DNA from: Candidatus Zhuqueibacterota bacterium
GTDB taxonomy: Bacteria > Zhuqueibacterota > Zhuqueibacteria > Zhuqueibacterales > Geothermadaptataceae
Direction: 5' to 3'
Assembly: GCA_030950365.1 (NCBI GenBank)
Contig: JAUZRQ010000089.1
Location: forward strand, 33,997-97,996
Length of the DNA stretch: 64,000 bases
Below are positions 20,770-29,547 of the stretch, piece after piece. How positions within the stretch are numbered: the first letter of the stretch is position 1; every line of letters starts with the position of its first letter. The notes beneath the pieces were generated by a model. It had not been told where the DNA came from, did not search any database, and saw only the letters and a list, made by a program, of their open reading frames with translations. Both the position numbers and the translations under genes were made by a program.

Positions 20770-21227
20770 TCAGGTTCGATGAAAAAGATCCAGGATCGAG
20801 GAAAGCAGCCCTTTTCTTTTCTTGTGCGATTCCTGTCGAGTATCAAAAATCGGCGTGTGAATATTGTATTCTCGAAGGAGGACCTGTCCCCTGGAAATCA
20901 AATAAACAAATTCTTCACGAGCATCGCCCTTGCTGAAGGATGTTTCATGACTCAATTTCATGATGATTTCCCCTGAAATATAGCTGACCTGAAAGACGAT
21001 TGGCCTGCTGATTTCGACCCGGCCCAAACGTTGATGGATTTTCTGGAACAGGCCCGTTTTCTTCGCCTTCTTGCGGAAGGCCTTTTCCGAGCAGGCATAG
21101 ATTTTCCTGTATTCTCTGGCATTGAGCTGTTCATGAAAAGCATTTATTGCTTCCATTACCAGGTCCGTAGATTTCGCTGGTGTTTTTTCATCAAAAAGGC
21201 TATGGGCATGTGACTCAAGAAAAACAA
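20770..21227 (-). pseudogene. 5'-truncated DUF4019/NTF2-like secreted protein
   Basis: The frame encodes AINAFHEQLNAREYRKIYACSEKAF, KIHQRLGRVE and a late FVYLISRGQVLLREYNIHT, the pattern I associate with the DUF4019-like NTF2-fold group of secreted proteins. An ATG exists at 21156, but protein-like sequence in the same frame continues upstream of it (FLESHAHSLFDEKTPAKSTDL), resembling the end of a signal peptide, until a stop just inside the transposase fragment at about 21264. The natural start is therefore missing, apparently removed where the ISL3 fragment joins at about 21228. Product function is unknown. Confidence 0.55.
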
Positions 21228-21686
21228 TCAGTTGATTTTCTGCATGAGAATGTCAAAGGTCACCAATTGATGCATGATATGATGCATTTGATCAAAGCTA
21301 ATGCGCAAGAGTCTAGCTAACTTGGTTTGCTTCTTAAAGGCCTTCAACATGTCGATGGCCAACCGATCAAACATCCGTGTTGTACGGCTCTGAGGCTTGG
21401 CCCATGGCGTGGCCATGGTGATGACACCATGCTCAGGACACGATACGCGAGGAATCGAACACACAAGCCAGGTCTTCATCTGGCAGGTATCCAGATGTCG
21501 CCACCGGCGCGGCTTACGGTGATCGTAAATGGGATACGCTTTCCCGCATTCCGGACAGCAGGCCTGGCCAGAACCATATCTGATCCATATCTGGACTTCT
21601 TCCTTCTCCGTGTCTAATTCAACCAAACTCACGTCCCACGGAGAAGTTATGCCCAAGAGCTTTGTGTAAAATTCCGTATCTCGCAT
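21228..21686 (-). pseudogene. ISL3-family transposase, N-terminal fragment
   Basis: 152 residues match the N-terminal part of ISL3 (IS204/IS1001/IS1096/IS1165) transposases: a zinc finger (CCPECGKAYPIYDH and CPEHGV) with the intervening RRWRHLDTC, then helices corresponding to the HTH region (LRISFDQMHHIMH). The full enzyme is over 400 residues; the whole DDE catalytic domain is absent and the frame ends at the junction with the truncated DUF4019-like gene. I could not identify terminal inverted repeats on either side. It is an immobile remnant. Confidence 0.85.
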
Positions 21687-21870
21687 AATTGAAAATATAA
21701 GGCATTAACCACAAAAAAAACAGTAGAGCCGATAATTTAAACATATTCATTGAAGATTCAAAGACTGCGAAAATTCCAGAATCCCTGTCTTTTTCCACCT
21801 CGCTAAATTATACCTGTACATATAAAATTGCCGGTGATTCCTTTTCATAAACGGCTTCGCATTCTATTTG

Positions 21871-21905
21871 TAGAATATCCTACATGTTTTAGAATATCCT
21901 ACATG
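21871..21905 (+). promoter_or_regulatory. Tandem 16-bp repeat, candidate operator upstream of the RND operon
   Basis: TAGAATATCCTACATG occurs twice, perfectly, at 21871-21886 and 21890-21905 (19-base period, nearly two helical turns). Each unit is itself nearly palindromic (GTAGAATATCCTAC matches its complement at 12 of 14 positions in the first unit). It lies in a 419-base AT-rich gap about 200 bases before the RND gene and next to no other intact plus-strand gene, as expected of a regulator binding cooperatively. Confidence 0.5.
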
Positions 21906-22105
21906 ATTTTGGAGAATACTCTCTATTGATTTAATTGCATGATTTCGTGAAAAGCTGGTTAGTGTGCTTTAAGTTTGTAATATCAAGTAGTTATGAATTG
22001 GTTGTTGTTGTAGAATAAAATGGTATGTTCATTGCAAAACATCAGGCGAATCCGAGTTTTTCAAGCATGCCATTAAATTTAATGAAATGATAGGTGGTAT
22101 TCCCC

Positions 22106-25045
22106 ATGTTAAAAATAGCCGATTTTGTGATTCTTAGACGGTGGCTCGTTATTGTGGCAATGATCGCAATCACCGTGTTTATGGCTTTGCAGGCCGTGAA
22201 GGTGAGCCTGAATGCCGATTTTTCCACCTATTTGCGCCAGGATGATCCGCTGGTGCAGGAGTATAACCGCATCGGCGACATTTTCGGGGGGAATTCCGTG
22301 GGCGTTGCCCTGCTTGCGTCCACAGATGTTTTCACCCCGGAGAATCTGAAACTCCTGCAAGAACTCACCGAGGCCTTTAAAAACGTCGAAGGCATTGCCT
22401 ATGTTACCAGTCTGACCAATGTGGTGGATTTCCGCAAGACCGATTGGGGGCTGGAGGTGGGTGAACTGTTCGACGGCAAATCGGTGCATTCGCCCGAGGC
22501 CATTGCAGCGCTCCGGGACTACGTGATGCAAAAGGACCGCTACGTGAGCCGGCTGATCTCCGCAGACGGCACCACCGCGGCCATTGTGCTGCGCTTTCAG
22601 AGCGGCAGCGTCCGGGCCGTGAATCAGTTCGCCACTTCGCTGCGCGTGAAAGCTGCGGCCGAAGCTGTGCTGGCGCAACGACCGTTGCCGGAAACCACCC
22701 GGCTCTATTTCGGTGGCATGCCGTTTCTGATTTTCAACATGACCCTGCTGATCACCGAAAACCTGACTGTGCTGGTGCCGCTGATGGTGTTGATTCTGAT
22801 CCTGACCCTTTACCTGGGATTCCGGCACTGGGCCGGGGTGGTCTTCCCCATGCTGGTGGTGGCAATCAGCGTGATCTGGGTGGTGGGACTTATGGGGATG
22901 ACCGGCCTGAAGATGGACCTGCTCACCGGCATTGCGCCGGTAATCTTACTGGCACTGGGCAGCGCAGACGGCATCCATCTGCTCAAGCGTTATTTTGAGC
23001 GGCGGCGCCTGGGCGAATCGGCCCGGGAGGCCACCCGCAACGTGTTCAAAGAAATGGGCACCCCCATTCTGTTGACCACGGTAACCACCACGGTGGGTTT
23101 TGCCTCGCTGGCCATTTCAGATTTTGCGGTCATCCAGCAGTTCGGGCTGCTGACCGCACTGGGCATCGTCATCGCCCTGGTGGTGACGTTAACATTGTTG
23201 CCGGCCTTGCTGTCTTTTGGAGTCAATCCGCGTCCCCAAAAGGCTCGCGAACCGGCCTCGCTACGGTTCGGGGAGACACTGGGGCGTTTCGTTTACCGTC
23301 GCAAAATGGCTCTGATCGTCGCTGCGGTCGCGGTGGTGATTGTCGCCGCCTTTGCCCTGCCCCGGGTCGAAAAGGATGTGGACTGGACCCTGTGCCTGCA
23401 GAAGGGCAGCGATCCCTTCCATGCGGAAATGCTGCTGCGGGAAAAATTCGGCGGCTCCCTACCCATCCAGATTCTCGTGGATGGTGATCTGCGCGATCCG
23501 GTGACGCTGAAGATGATGCGCGAGATCGAGCGCCGGATCGAAGTGGTGCCCGGCGTGAGCAAATCGCAGTCCATCGCCAGCATCATCGCCGAAATGAACG
23601 AGGTGATGAACGACCGCTACACCGTGCCGGAAGACCGGCGGGGGGTGAGCAATCTGTGGTTCCTCATCGAGGGGCGGGAAATGATGGAACAACTGGTTTC
23701 GCGGCAGGAAACCGAGGCGCTGTTGCAGGCCAAACTGAATACCTGGCATACCGCGTTTCTGGTGGCGGCGGTGGATAGCATCGATCAATTGCTGGCGCCG
23801 TATCAAAAACCCCTGGTCGCGATTTCATTGAATGCGTTGCCACCGCAGGCAAAACGCCGGTTGCTGGCCATTCGGCGACGGCAGATGATCACCGACCTGA
23901 AGCTGGACCTGCGCCGCCACGGGCTGGAGATCCCGGCAGAAGACCTGGAAGAGGTGGTTGAGAAAGCGTTGAATCCCGGCGCGGTGGATGGTATCAGTGC
24001 GAAGCTATTGGATGCGGCTTATGCCTATCTGACCGGTCCTGAGGCCGAGGTGGAATTGGCCGGGGCGGCTGCCCGACGAATTAGTCAGGCTATTACCCGC
24101 TCGCTGACCGTGGATGAAATACCGGATTCGGCCGCCATCCGGGACGTCGTTTTGCGCCTGGCGCCGCATCTCGATTCTGAAGACGCCGGCTGGCTGGCCG
24201 CATCTCTGACCGCCGTTCTGCGCGACCGGCTGGCCGAACTGCGGCTACAGCCGGCGCTGTCGCAGTTGCGGAACCTGCTCCCGAACGACCGCCGCAAGAA
24301 CGCCGATCTCTGGCGGGATGTTAAAAGCACACTGTGGCAGGCCAACGAGACGATCCTGATCGCCGGGGCCGGGCAGCTCGCGCAAGCTTTGCCCGATGTG
24401 GAAAACCTGCCGCTGCGCAAAGTTTCCATCCGCGTGGTGCAATCCGGGCTGGCGCCGGTGCTCAACCGCATGGAAGAAGAACTGACGCCGACCCAGGTGG
24501 AGAGTCTGGTGATTACCATGGTGCTGGTCATTATCCTGCTGGCATTCATTTTCCGCTCATTTGCCGGCGGCGTGCTGGCCGTGGTGCCCATTTCATTGAC
24601 CATTTTGATCAATTTTGCGGTGATGGGCTACCTGGGCATCGGGCTGGATTCGTTCACCGCCATGATCGCTTCGGTGGCCATCGGCCTGGGCATCGATACG
24701 GATATTCATTTCATTTCGCGGCTGCGGGATGAGATGAAAAAGAGCCGCGACGCGCTCACGGCGCTGCAACGCACCCTCAACACCACCGGCATTTCCATTA
24801 TCATCAACGCACTGGCCGTGGGGCTCGGCTTTCTGGTGCTGCTGGCAGCCGGCGGGCAACACATCCGCCGTTTCGGCGGCCTTACCGCGATGACCATTTT
24901 TGTGAGCGCGTTATTCACCCTGACCGTGCTGCCGTCGCTGTTGCTATGGATCAAACCGAAATTTCTGCAGCAGGTTGCGGGAACGGAGGTGGAGGAAAGC
25001 GAAGAAACAAGCGCCGGGCTCGGTGTGGCACCGGCGAAGTCATAA
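22106..25045 (+). CDS. RND-superfamily (MMPL/HpnN-like) exporter
   Basis: A 979-residue inner-membrane transporter with two internal halves, each with a first helix, a large periplasmic loop and five further helices. Typical segments are the GSADGIHLLKRYFERRR and GLGIDTDIHFISRLRDEMKK motifs after the proton-relay helices and PILLTTVTTTVGFASL in the first half. The architecture matches lipid or hydrophobe-exporting MMPL proteins rather than AcrB-type drug pumps. ATG 22106 is preferred over GTG 22094 because AGGTGG at 22092-22097 is its ribosome-binding site. It is followed by a LolA-like gene and a DUF1302-like barrel, a set suggesting export of a lipidic compound to the outer membrane. Confidence 0.9.
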   Translation: MLKIADFVILRRWLVIVAMIAITVFMALQAVKVSLNADFSTYLRQDDPLVQEYNRIGDIFGGNSVGVALLASTDVFTPENLKLLQELTEAFKNVEGIAYVTSLTNVVDFRKTDWGLEVGELFDGKSVHSPEAIAALRDYVMQKDRYVSRLISADGTTAAIVLRFQSGSVRAVNQFATSLRVKAAAEAVLAQRPLPETTRLYFGGMPFLIFNMTLLITENLTVLVPLMVLILILTLYLGFRHWAGVVFPMLVVAISVIWVVGLMGMTGLKMDLLTGIAPVILLALGSADGIHLLKRYFERRRLGESAREATRNVFKEMGTPILLTTVTTTVGFASLAISDFAVIQQFGLLTALGIVIALVVTLTLLPALLSFGVNPRPQKAREPASLRFGETLGRFVYRRKMALIVAAVAVVIVAAFALPRVEKDVDWTLCLQKGSDPFHAEMLLREKFGGSLPIQILVDGDLRDPVTLKMMREIERRIEVVPGVSKSQSIASIIAEMNEVMNDRYTVPEDRRGVSNLWFLIEGREMMEQLVSRQETEALLQAKLNTWHTAFLVAAVDSIDQLLAPYQKPLVAISLNALPPQAKRRLLAIRRRQMITDLKLDLRRHGLEIPAEDLEEVVEKALNPGAVDGISAKLLDAAYAYLTGPEAEVELAGAAARRISQAITRSLTVDEIPDSAAIRDVVLRLAPHLDSEDAGWLAASLTAVLRDRLAELRLQPALSQLRNLLPNDRRKNADLWRDVKSTLWQANETILIAGAGQLAQALPDVENLPLRKVSIRVVQSGLAPVLNRMEEELTPTQVESLVITMVLVIILLAFIFRSFAGGVLAVVPISLTILINFAVMGYLGIGLDSFTAMIASVAIGLGIDTDIHFISRLRDEMKKSRDALTALQRTLNTTGISIIINALAVGLGFLVLLAAGGQHIRRFGGLTAMTIFVSALFTLTVLPSLLLWIKPKFLQQVAGTEVEESEETSAGLGVAPAKS

Positions 25046-25166
25046 ATACATCGTGGCGGTTTTCATTTTATGAAAGTCGCCATAATAAAAAGGGCGAAAA
25101 ACAGAAAATGTTTCCAAAGTGCAGCATCCCAACGGGGGGCGCTGCCATACAGGACGAGGTGGAAAA

Positions 25167-25919
25167 ATGAAACGATTGCTGATGGTACAGTTCCTGAGCC
25201 TCCTGCTCGGCTGGTGGTTGATCATACCGGCCCATTCGCAGGATGCCGAAACCATTTTGTCGCGCATCGACTCGGTGCTGAACGCGCCGAAGGATCGCGT
25301 CATGGTGGAAAAAATGATCCTCATTGACAAAGAGGGCTCGCAGAAAATCCGCAGAATCAAATTTTACCAGAAGGGCAGCGACCTGCGGCTGGTGCGCTTT
25401 TTGAGCCCGGCCGAAGTGCGCGGCGTCAGTTTTTTACGCCGGGCCGAAGATCGCCTTTATCTCTACCTGCCTGCCTTCCGGCGCATCCGCCGCATCGCCT
25501 CTTCCATCAAAAACGAGCGCTTCATGGGCACCGATTTTACCTATGAAGACATGTCGCAGAGCGAGTTCAGCAAAGATTACTTTGCCGAGCGGCTGCCGGA
25601 TCAGGACGGCCTGTTTGTGCTACAGCTCACGCCGCGGCCGGACGCCGATGTCAGCTATGGGCGGCTGGTGGTGTATGCCGATTCAACCAATTACGTGTAC
25701 CGGAAGGTTGAATACTACGATCGCGAGGGCAGGGTGCAAAAGGAGCTGATCCTGAGCGACATCGAGCGGGTGGACGGCTACTGGGTGCCGAAAACGATGG
25801 AAATGCGCGACCTATCCCGGAATCACAAAACCCTCCTTGAGCTGCTCGAAGTCCGTTTTGATCAGGGATTGTCGAATAAATTCTTCACGCAACGGAATTT
25901 GAAGAGGCCGGAACGATGA
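25167..25919 (+). CDS. Outer-membrane lipoprotein-sorting (LolA-like) periplasmic protein
   Basis: A 250-residue protein with a signal peptide (MKRLLMVQ to AHSQ, cleavage near residue 26) and a LolA/LolB-like fold pattern: repeated beta strands including SQKIRRIKFYQKGSDLRLVR, RRAEDRLYLYLPAFRRIRRI and a late VDGYWVPKTMEM. Such proteins are commonly encoded beside MMPL RND transporters and probably carry a lipid across the periplasm. ATG 25167 is preceded by GAGGTGG at 25156-25162; an open frame continues upstream without support. Its last four bases overlap the next start (ATGA). Confidence 0.85.
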   Translation: MKRLLMVQFLSLLLGWWLIIPAHSQDAETILSRIDSVLNAPKDRVMVEKMILIDKEGSQKIRRIKFYQKGSDLRLVRFLSPAEVRGVSFLRRAEDRLYLYLPAFRRIRRIASSIKNERFMGTDFTYEDMSQSEFSKDYFAERLPDQDGLFVLQLTPRPDADVSYGRLVVYADSTNYVYRKVEYYDREGRVQKELILSDIERVDGYWVPKTMEMRDLSRNHKTLLELLEVRFDQGLSNKFFTQRNLKRPER

Positions 25920-27250
25920 TCGGATCGGGCAAAAAGGCAAAAGAGCGATGGGCTATCGTGCCAGCGCTGCTGCTCTTGATTTTGCTTATCACGGATGGGC
26001 TATTCGGGCAGTCGCAACGGTTCAGCGGCTTTTTGCAATTCGATAAGCGCTTCCGGGTGGGCGGTGACAGCACCACCATCGCCGATTTTTACAACCGCCT
26101 GCGCCTGGAAATGCAGGTGCAGCCCGGCGAGAAGGTGTATGCCTTTGCCAGTCTCGATGTGCGGTTTTACGACCTGCCCCGGGTGCGGTCGCTGACCGGC
26201 CTGGAAAACCTGAACCGCCAGTATCCCACCGACCTGTCGGTGTGGGAGGCGTATATCGACGTGTACGGCTTCGTGCTGGATAATTTCGATCTACGCATCG
26301 GCAAGCAGCGGCTGAACTGGGGCACCGCGGATCGGCTAAATCCCACCGACAACCTGAATCCGGATGATTTTTCGGACCTGGTGAACTTCGCCGAAAAAGT
26401 GCCCACCTGGGCGGTGAAGGGCAGCTATTACGTGGGCGACTTCACTCTGACGGGGGTGTGGTTACCCACGTTGACGCCGATTCTTTTGCCGCACAATAGC
26501 GCCGGGCTGTTTCTGAGCAACGAGCTTGCCGGGGTGAAAGACCGGCTCGATCTGCCGGCCGCCACGCCGCGGAACAGCATGTTCGCCCTGAAAGTGAGCG
26601 GCGAGCTGGGAAACTGGGATTATTCGCTGAGCTACTTCAACGGGTTTGACGATATTCCGGTGCTGCGCCGGATGGTGCTGCAACCCAACAGCAATGGTCT
26701 GGTCCCCACCCGGTTGGAACTCGGTTTTCCTCGGTTGCAGGTGGTTGGCCTGGATGTGGCCACCGAGCTGTTCGGGGCCGGACTGTGGGGCGAAGCAGCG
26801 GTTTTCTTACCGGAGAAAGTGATTTCCGTTACGCAGATCGGCGGCACGGCGTATCCCTCTGTGGAACTGGATGATCGGCCGTACGTGAAGTTTACTATTG
26901 GTGGGGATTACACCTTTCCCGGCGGCGTTTATCTGAATGCCCAATGGATGCACGGCTTTTTTACCGAGCGTGGCAGCGAGGCGCTGCATGATTATCTTTT
27001 GGCGCAATTGAAGAAGAAATATTTTGATGACGTAATGGAGCTGGCGCTGGGCGCCGGCCTGGAAGTGGCGGACTGGGGAACCTTCCGCGATCGTTATGGC
27101 TACGGCCTCTTCCCGGAGCTGATCTACCGTCCGGCGGACAATCTGGCAATGACCATAGGCTTTTTCATCGTGGATGGCCGCGATGGCAGCCTCTTCGGCG
27201 CCTGGCGCGAAACGGATCAGGTGTATGCGAGGGTGAAACTGGTGTTTTAG
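25916..27250 (+). CDS. Outer-membrane beta-barrel protein, DUF1302-like
   Basis: A 444-residue secreted protein with a signal peptide (hydrophobic residues about 12-30, ending LFGQS). The mature part alternates hydrophobic and polar residues in amphipathic strands and has the recognisable segment LRIGKQRLNWGTADRLNPTD, typical of DUF1302-like barrels, ending with VYARVKLVF, a C-terminal Phe strand suited to BAM recognition. Translation is coupled to the LolA-like gene by a 4-base overlap. With the RND exporter it forms a three-part envelope system; the barrel is the likely outer-membrane end. Substrate unknown. Confidence 0.8.
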   Translation: MIGSGKKAKERWAIVPALLLLILLITDGLFGQSQRFSGFLQFDKRFRVGGDSTTIADFYNRLRLEMQVQPGEKVYAFASLDVRFYDLPRVRSLTGLENLNRQYPTDLSVWEAYIDVYGFVLDNFDLRIGKQRLNWGTADRLNPTDNLNPDDFSDLVNFAEKVPTWAVKGSYYVGDFTLTGVWLPTLTPILLPHNSAGLFLSNELAGVKDRLDLPAATPRNSMFALKVSGELGNWDYSLSYFNGFDDIPVLRRMVLQPNSNGLVPTRLELGFPRLQVVGLDVATELFGAGLWGEAAVFLPEKVISVTQIGGTAYPSVELDDRPYVKFTIGGDYTFPGGVYLNAQWMHGFFTERGSEALHDYLLAQLKKKYFDDVMELALGAGLEVADWGTFRDRYGYGLFPELIYRPADNLAMTIGFFIVDGRDGSLFGAWRETDQVYARVKLVF

Positions 27251-27261
27251 CGGAAAAACAC

Positions 27262-27283
27262 GCTGTGGGATAAATCCCATAGC
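27262..27283 (+). terminator. Hairpin after the RND operon, weak terminator candidate
   Basis: GCTGTGGGAT and ATCCCATAGC form a 10-bp stem with one mismatch and a 2-base gap, 12 bases after the barrel gene stop. A T-run is absent, so it may act in 3' end protection rather than intrinsic termination. Confidence 0.4.
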
Positions 27284-27423
27284 TCAATTCCTGAAAGCCA
27301 CCTGAAGATTAGTTATAGGGCAGGGCGATTCAGGCGCTTAACAGATTGAGTTTAGTGTTTCAGTGAGAGTTTTAAAGGGAAAGGAAATAGATACAATCTA
27401 TTGAAAGACGCGAAGCTGCAGAG

Positions 27424-28554
27424 TTACCGCAGCAGCGATTTTTCGAAGCGTTCTCGTTCTTCCACGCGGTAGTTTTGCAACCCCCATCGGATTTCGGAGA
27501 AGATGACTTTCAAGATGCCGGCGGTGGGGACGGCGAGCAGGAGCCCCCATAAGCCCAGCAACGCGCCGCCGATGAGGATGACGATAATGATGGCCAGCGG
27601 GTGCAGTTCCACGCTTTTGGCTACCACGTAGGGGGAAATGAACACGTTTTCGACCAATTGCACGGTGGCGAAGGCGCCGGCCACGGCCAGCACCACGCCA
27701 AAACTGCCAGTGTCGATCAGGCCGATGATGATGGCTGGCACGGCACCGGCGATGGGCCCGAAATAGGGGATCAGATTCGCCAATCCAGCCATGGCGCCGA
27801 TGAACACCGAGTAGCGGATATCCAGCAACGTCAGCGCGAAAATGGACATGGCGCCGACGGCTGCCGCAACGATGAGCTGGCCGCGGATGTACCGACTGAG
27901 CTGCTCAACGGTCTTGTGCACCACAATCAGCGAAATTTCAAAGTAGCGGTTCGGCATGGCCTCGATGATGGCCCGCTTGATTTTCCAGCCGTCCTTCAGA
28001 AAAAAGAACACGCAGAAACCGATAATAATCAAATTGGGGAAGGACGATAGCAGGCTCACCGCAATCGAGAAGCTCTTTTCCATGAAGCCAATGAGCAGGT
28101 TTTGCATTTTTCCGGTAATGGCCTCGCGGATCTGCGGCGTGTCCAGAATGGGGATGCTTTGAGCCAGCTTGTTCTGTAGCGATTCAATCAGCGCGGCCGG
28201 CGATTCGCTTTCCAGCGACGAAGCCAGCGAGTTTACCTGTGCGGTGATGATGGGCGACGCAAATGAAATGATCAGACTGAAGAGCAGGATAAACGCTAAA
28301 AACACCAGGATGATGGCGCCGACGCGGTTGATGCCCTGCCGTTCCAGAAACGACACGATCGGATCGAGGACGGCGGTGATCAGCGTGGCGATGATGATGG
28401 TAAAGATGGCGCCACTGATGGCGGGTAGAAGTTTAAACAGAACAAACAACGCCAACAGCCCCAGCACCATGCGAATGAGGCGGCTGAAGAAGCGATCATC
28501 CAGGTGTACGATCACAGGTGAATGGGCCGAATCGGATGGTCGTTTCATGATCAT
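27424..28554 (-). CDS. AI-2E family transporter
   Basis: A 376-residue multi-pass inner-membrane protein of the AI-2E (PerM/TqsA/YdiK) family. It has paired N-terminal helices, a soluble region (about 130-215) and the conserved late block IPYFGPIAGAVPAIIIGL followed by VVAKSVELHPLAIIIVIL, the family signature. Characterised members export a signal molecule or act as Na+/H+ antiporters, so the substrate here is open. ATG 28554 overlaps the stop of the upstream cyclic-nucleotide-binding gene (ATGA), indicating translational coupling. Confidence 0.9.
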   Translation of the reverse strand: MIMKRPSDSAHSPVIVHLDDRFFSRLIRMVLGLLALFVLFKLLPAISGAIFTIIIATLITAVLDPIVSFLERQGINRVGAIILVFLAFILLFSLIISFASPIITAQVNSLASSLESESPAALIESLQNKLAQSIPILDTPQIREAITGKMQNLLIGFMEKSFSIAVSLLSSFPNLIIIGFCVFFFLKDGWKIKRAIIEAMPNRYFEISLIVVHKTVEQLSRYIRGQLIVAAAVGAMSIFALTLLDIRYSVFIGAMAGLANLIPYFGPIAGAVPAIIIGLIDTGSFGVVLAVAGAFATVQLVENVFISPYVVAKSVELHPLAIIIVILIGGALLGLWGLLLAVPTAGILKVIFSEIRWGLQNYRVEERERFEKSLLR

Positions 28555-29114
28555 ACGATGATTTCGGATTGTTCGAGTTTGGCGCGGAGCAGGTGCAGCT
28601 CGCGGTTGGTGGCCTTGAGCCGCTCCCCGATCACCAGCGCCAGCTTGTACAGAAACTTGTTGCCCAGTCGCGGCTTTTTCTCCAGCAAATTGAACAGGTC
28701 CGGGCGAAACAAGCCGATGATGGTGGATTTTTCGCGGGAAATGCAGGTGGCCGAGCGCGGACTTTCATCCAGCAGGGCCAGCTCGCCAAAAAATTCACCT
28801 GCCTGCAAAACGGCCATTTCTTCTTTTCCACGATCCGGGGTGATTTTATAAATGCCAACGCTGCCGTCCTGCACGATGTACATGCCTACACCGGGCTCGC
28901 CTTCCCAGAAAATCGGCTCGTTCTCACGGAAGACGCGACGGTGCATGATCTTCTGAAAATCGCGCAGTTCGGATTTGGTCATGTCGGTGAACAGCGGAAT
29001 TTTCCGCAGGGTCGTAATCACATCTTCTTCGGCGTTGGAAGGCTGGCGAAAGATGTTACCCCAGAAACTATCGGGATTCCTGGACTCGGGGGGATTTCCG
29101 TTTTTGCTTTCCAT
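28551..29114 (-). CDS. Cyclic-nucleotide-binding domain protein without DNA-binding domain
   Basis: A 187-residue protein consisting of one CNMP-binding beta-roll (about residues 45-165) with the phosphate-binding cassette GEFFGELALLDESPRSATC, in which the Arg that contacts cyclic phosphate is present. There is no helix-turn-helix; the protein ends in a short charged helix. It may bind cAMP or c-di-GMP and regulate the coupled AI-2E transporter, which starts within its stop codon. ATG 29114 is chosen; a TTG at 29258 would add 48 residues of low-complexity, poorly protein-like sequence. Confidence 0.8.
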   Translation of the reverse strand: MESKNGNPPESRNPDSFWGNIFRQPSNAEEDVITTLRKIPLFTDMTKSELRDFQKIMHRRVFRENEPIFWEGEPGVGMYIVQDGSVGIYKITPDRGKEEMAVLQAGEFFGELALLDESPRSATCISREKSTIIGLFRPDLFNLLEKKPRLGNKFLYKLALVIGERLKATNRELHLLRAKLEQSEIIV

Positions 29115-29547
29115 GTGCTGTTGTTTACCGTCTTGGTTGGGTGCCACGTTTTTCAAAATATAGCCATTGGAGTGAGGGCTGTCAAGAATTTTCCCGGCCG
29201 CAGACCGGGCTTGACTTTTTAATTGCATTTGTATATTCAATATCTTATTTTTATTCAATTAATTGATATTACTATGATTTGCAGAAAATTAATTTGTTGA
29301 TTAACCAAATAAATTGACAAATTTTTCACGATTTGATCGATGACGTTCGTCGATCCCTGCTATATTCGCATTCGGAGCCGAAGTCGGGTTGAGGTTTTTG
29401 CCGCTGAGGCGATCTTTTTGTTTGTTCGATCGTGTTGAACGGTGGTGTTGTTTCAAACCGATCTTTATTTTAAGGATGACGGACGCATTTCAAATACCTT
29501 GGGATAGACAGGGTTTTCTATGTGAAGGAGTGGATTTTCGACACAGC
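29115..29547. other. Divergent intergenic region, AT-rich
   Basis: Gap between the minus-strand CNMP-binding gene and the plus-strand EnvC-like gene. The middle (29220-29340) is strongly AT-rich and is a likely site for divergent promoters; TTGACA at 29314-29319 is present without a well-spaced -10. An imperfect palindrome lies at 29335-29355. Open frames extend into the gap from both genes but lack ribosome-binding sites. Confidence 0.45.
29335..29355. promoter_or_regulatory. 21-bp imperfect palindrome, candidate operator
   Basis: GATCGA and TCGATC arms, continuing inward as nGAnnnTCn, give a symmetric site matching at 8 of 10 pairs. It is located immediately before TATATT at 29361 and the EnvC-like gene. 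Regulator unknown. Confidence 0.35.
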
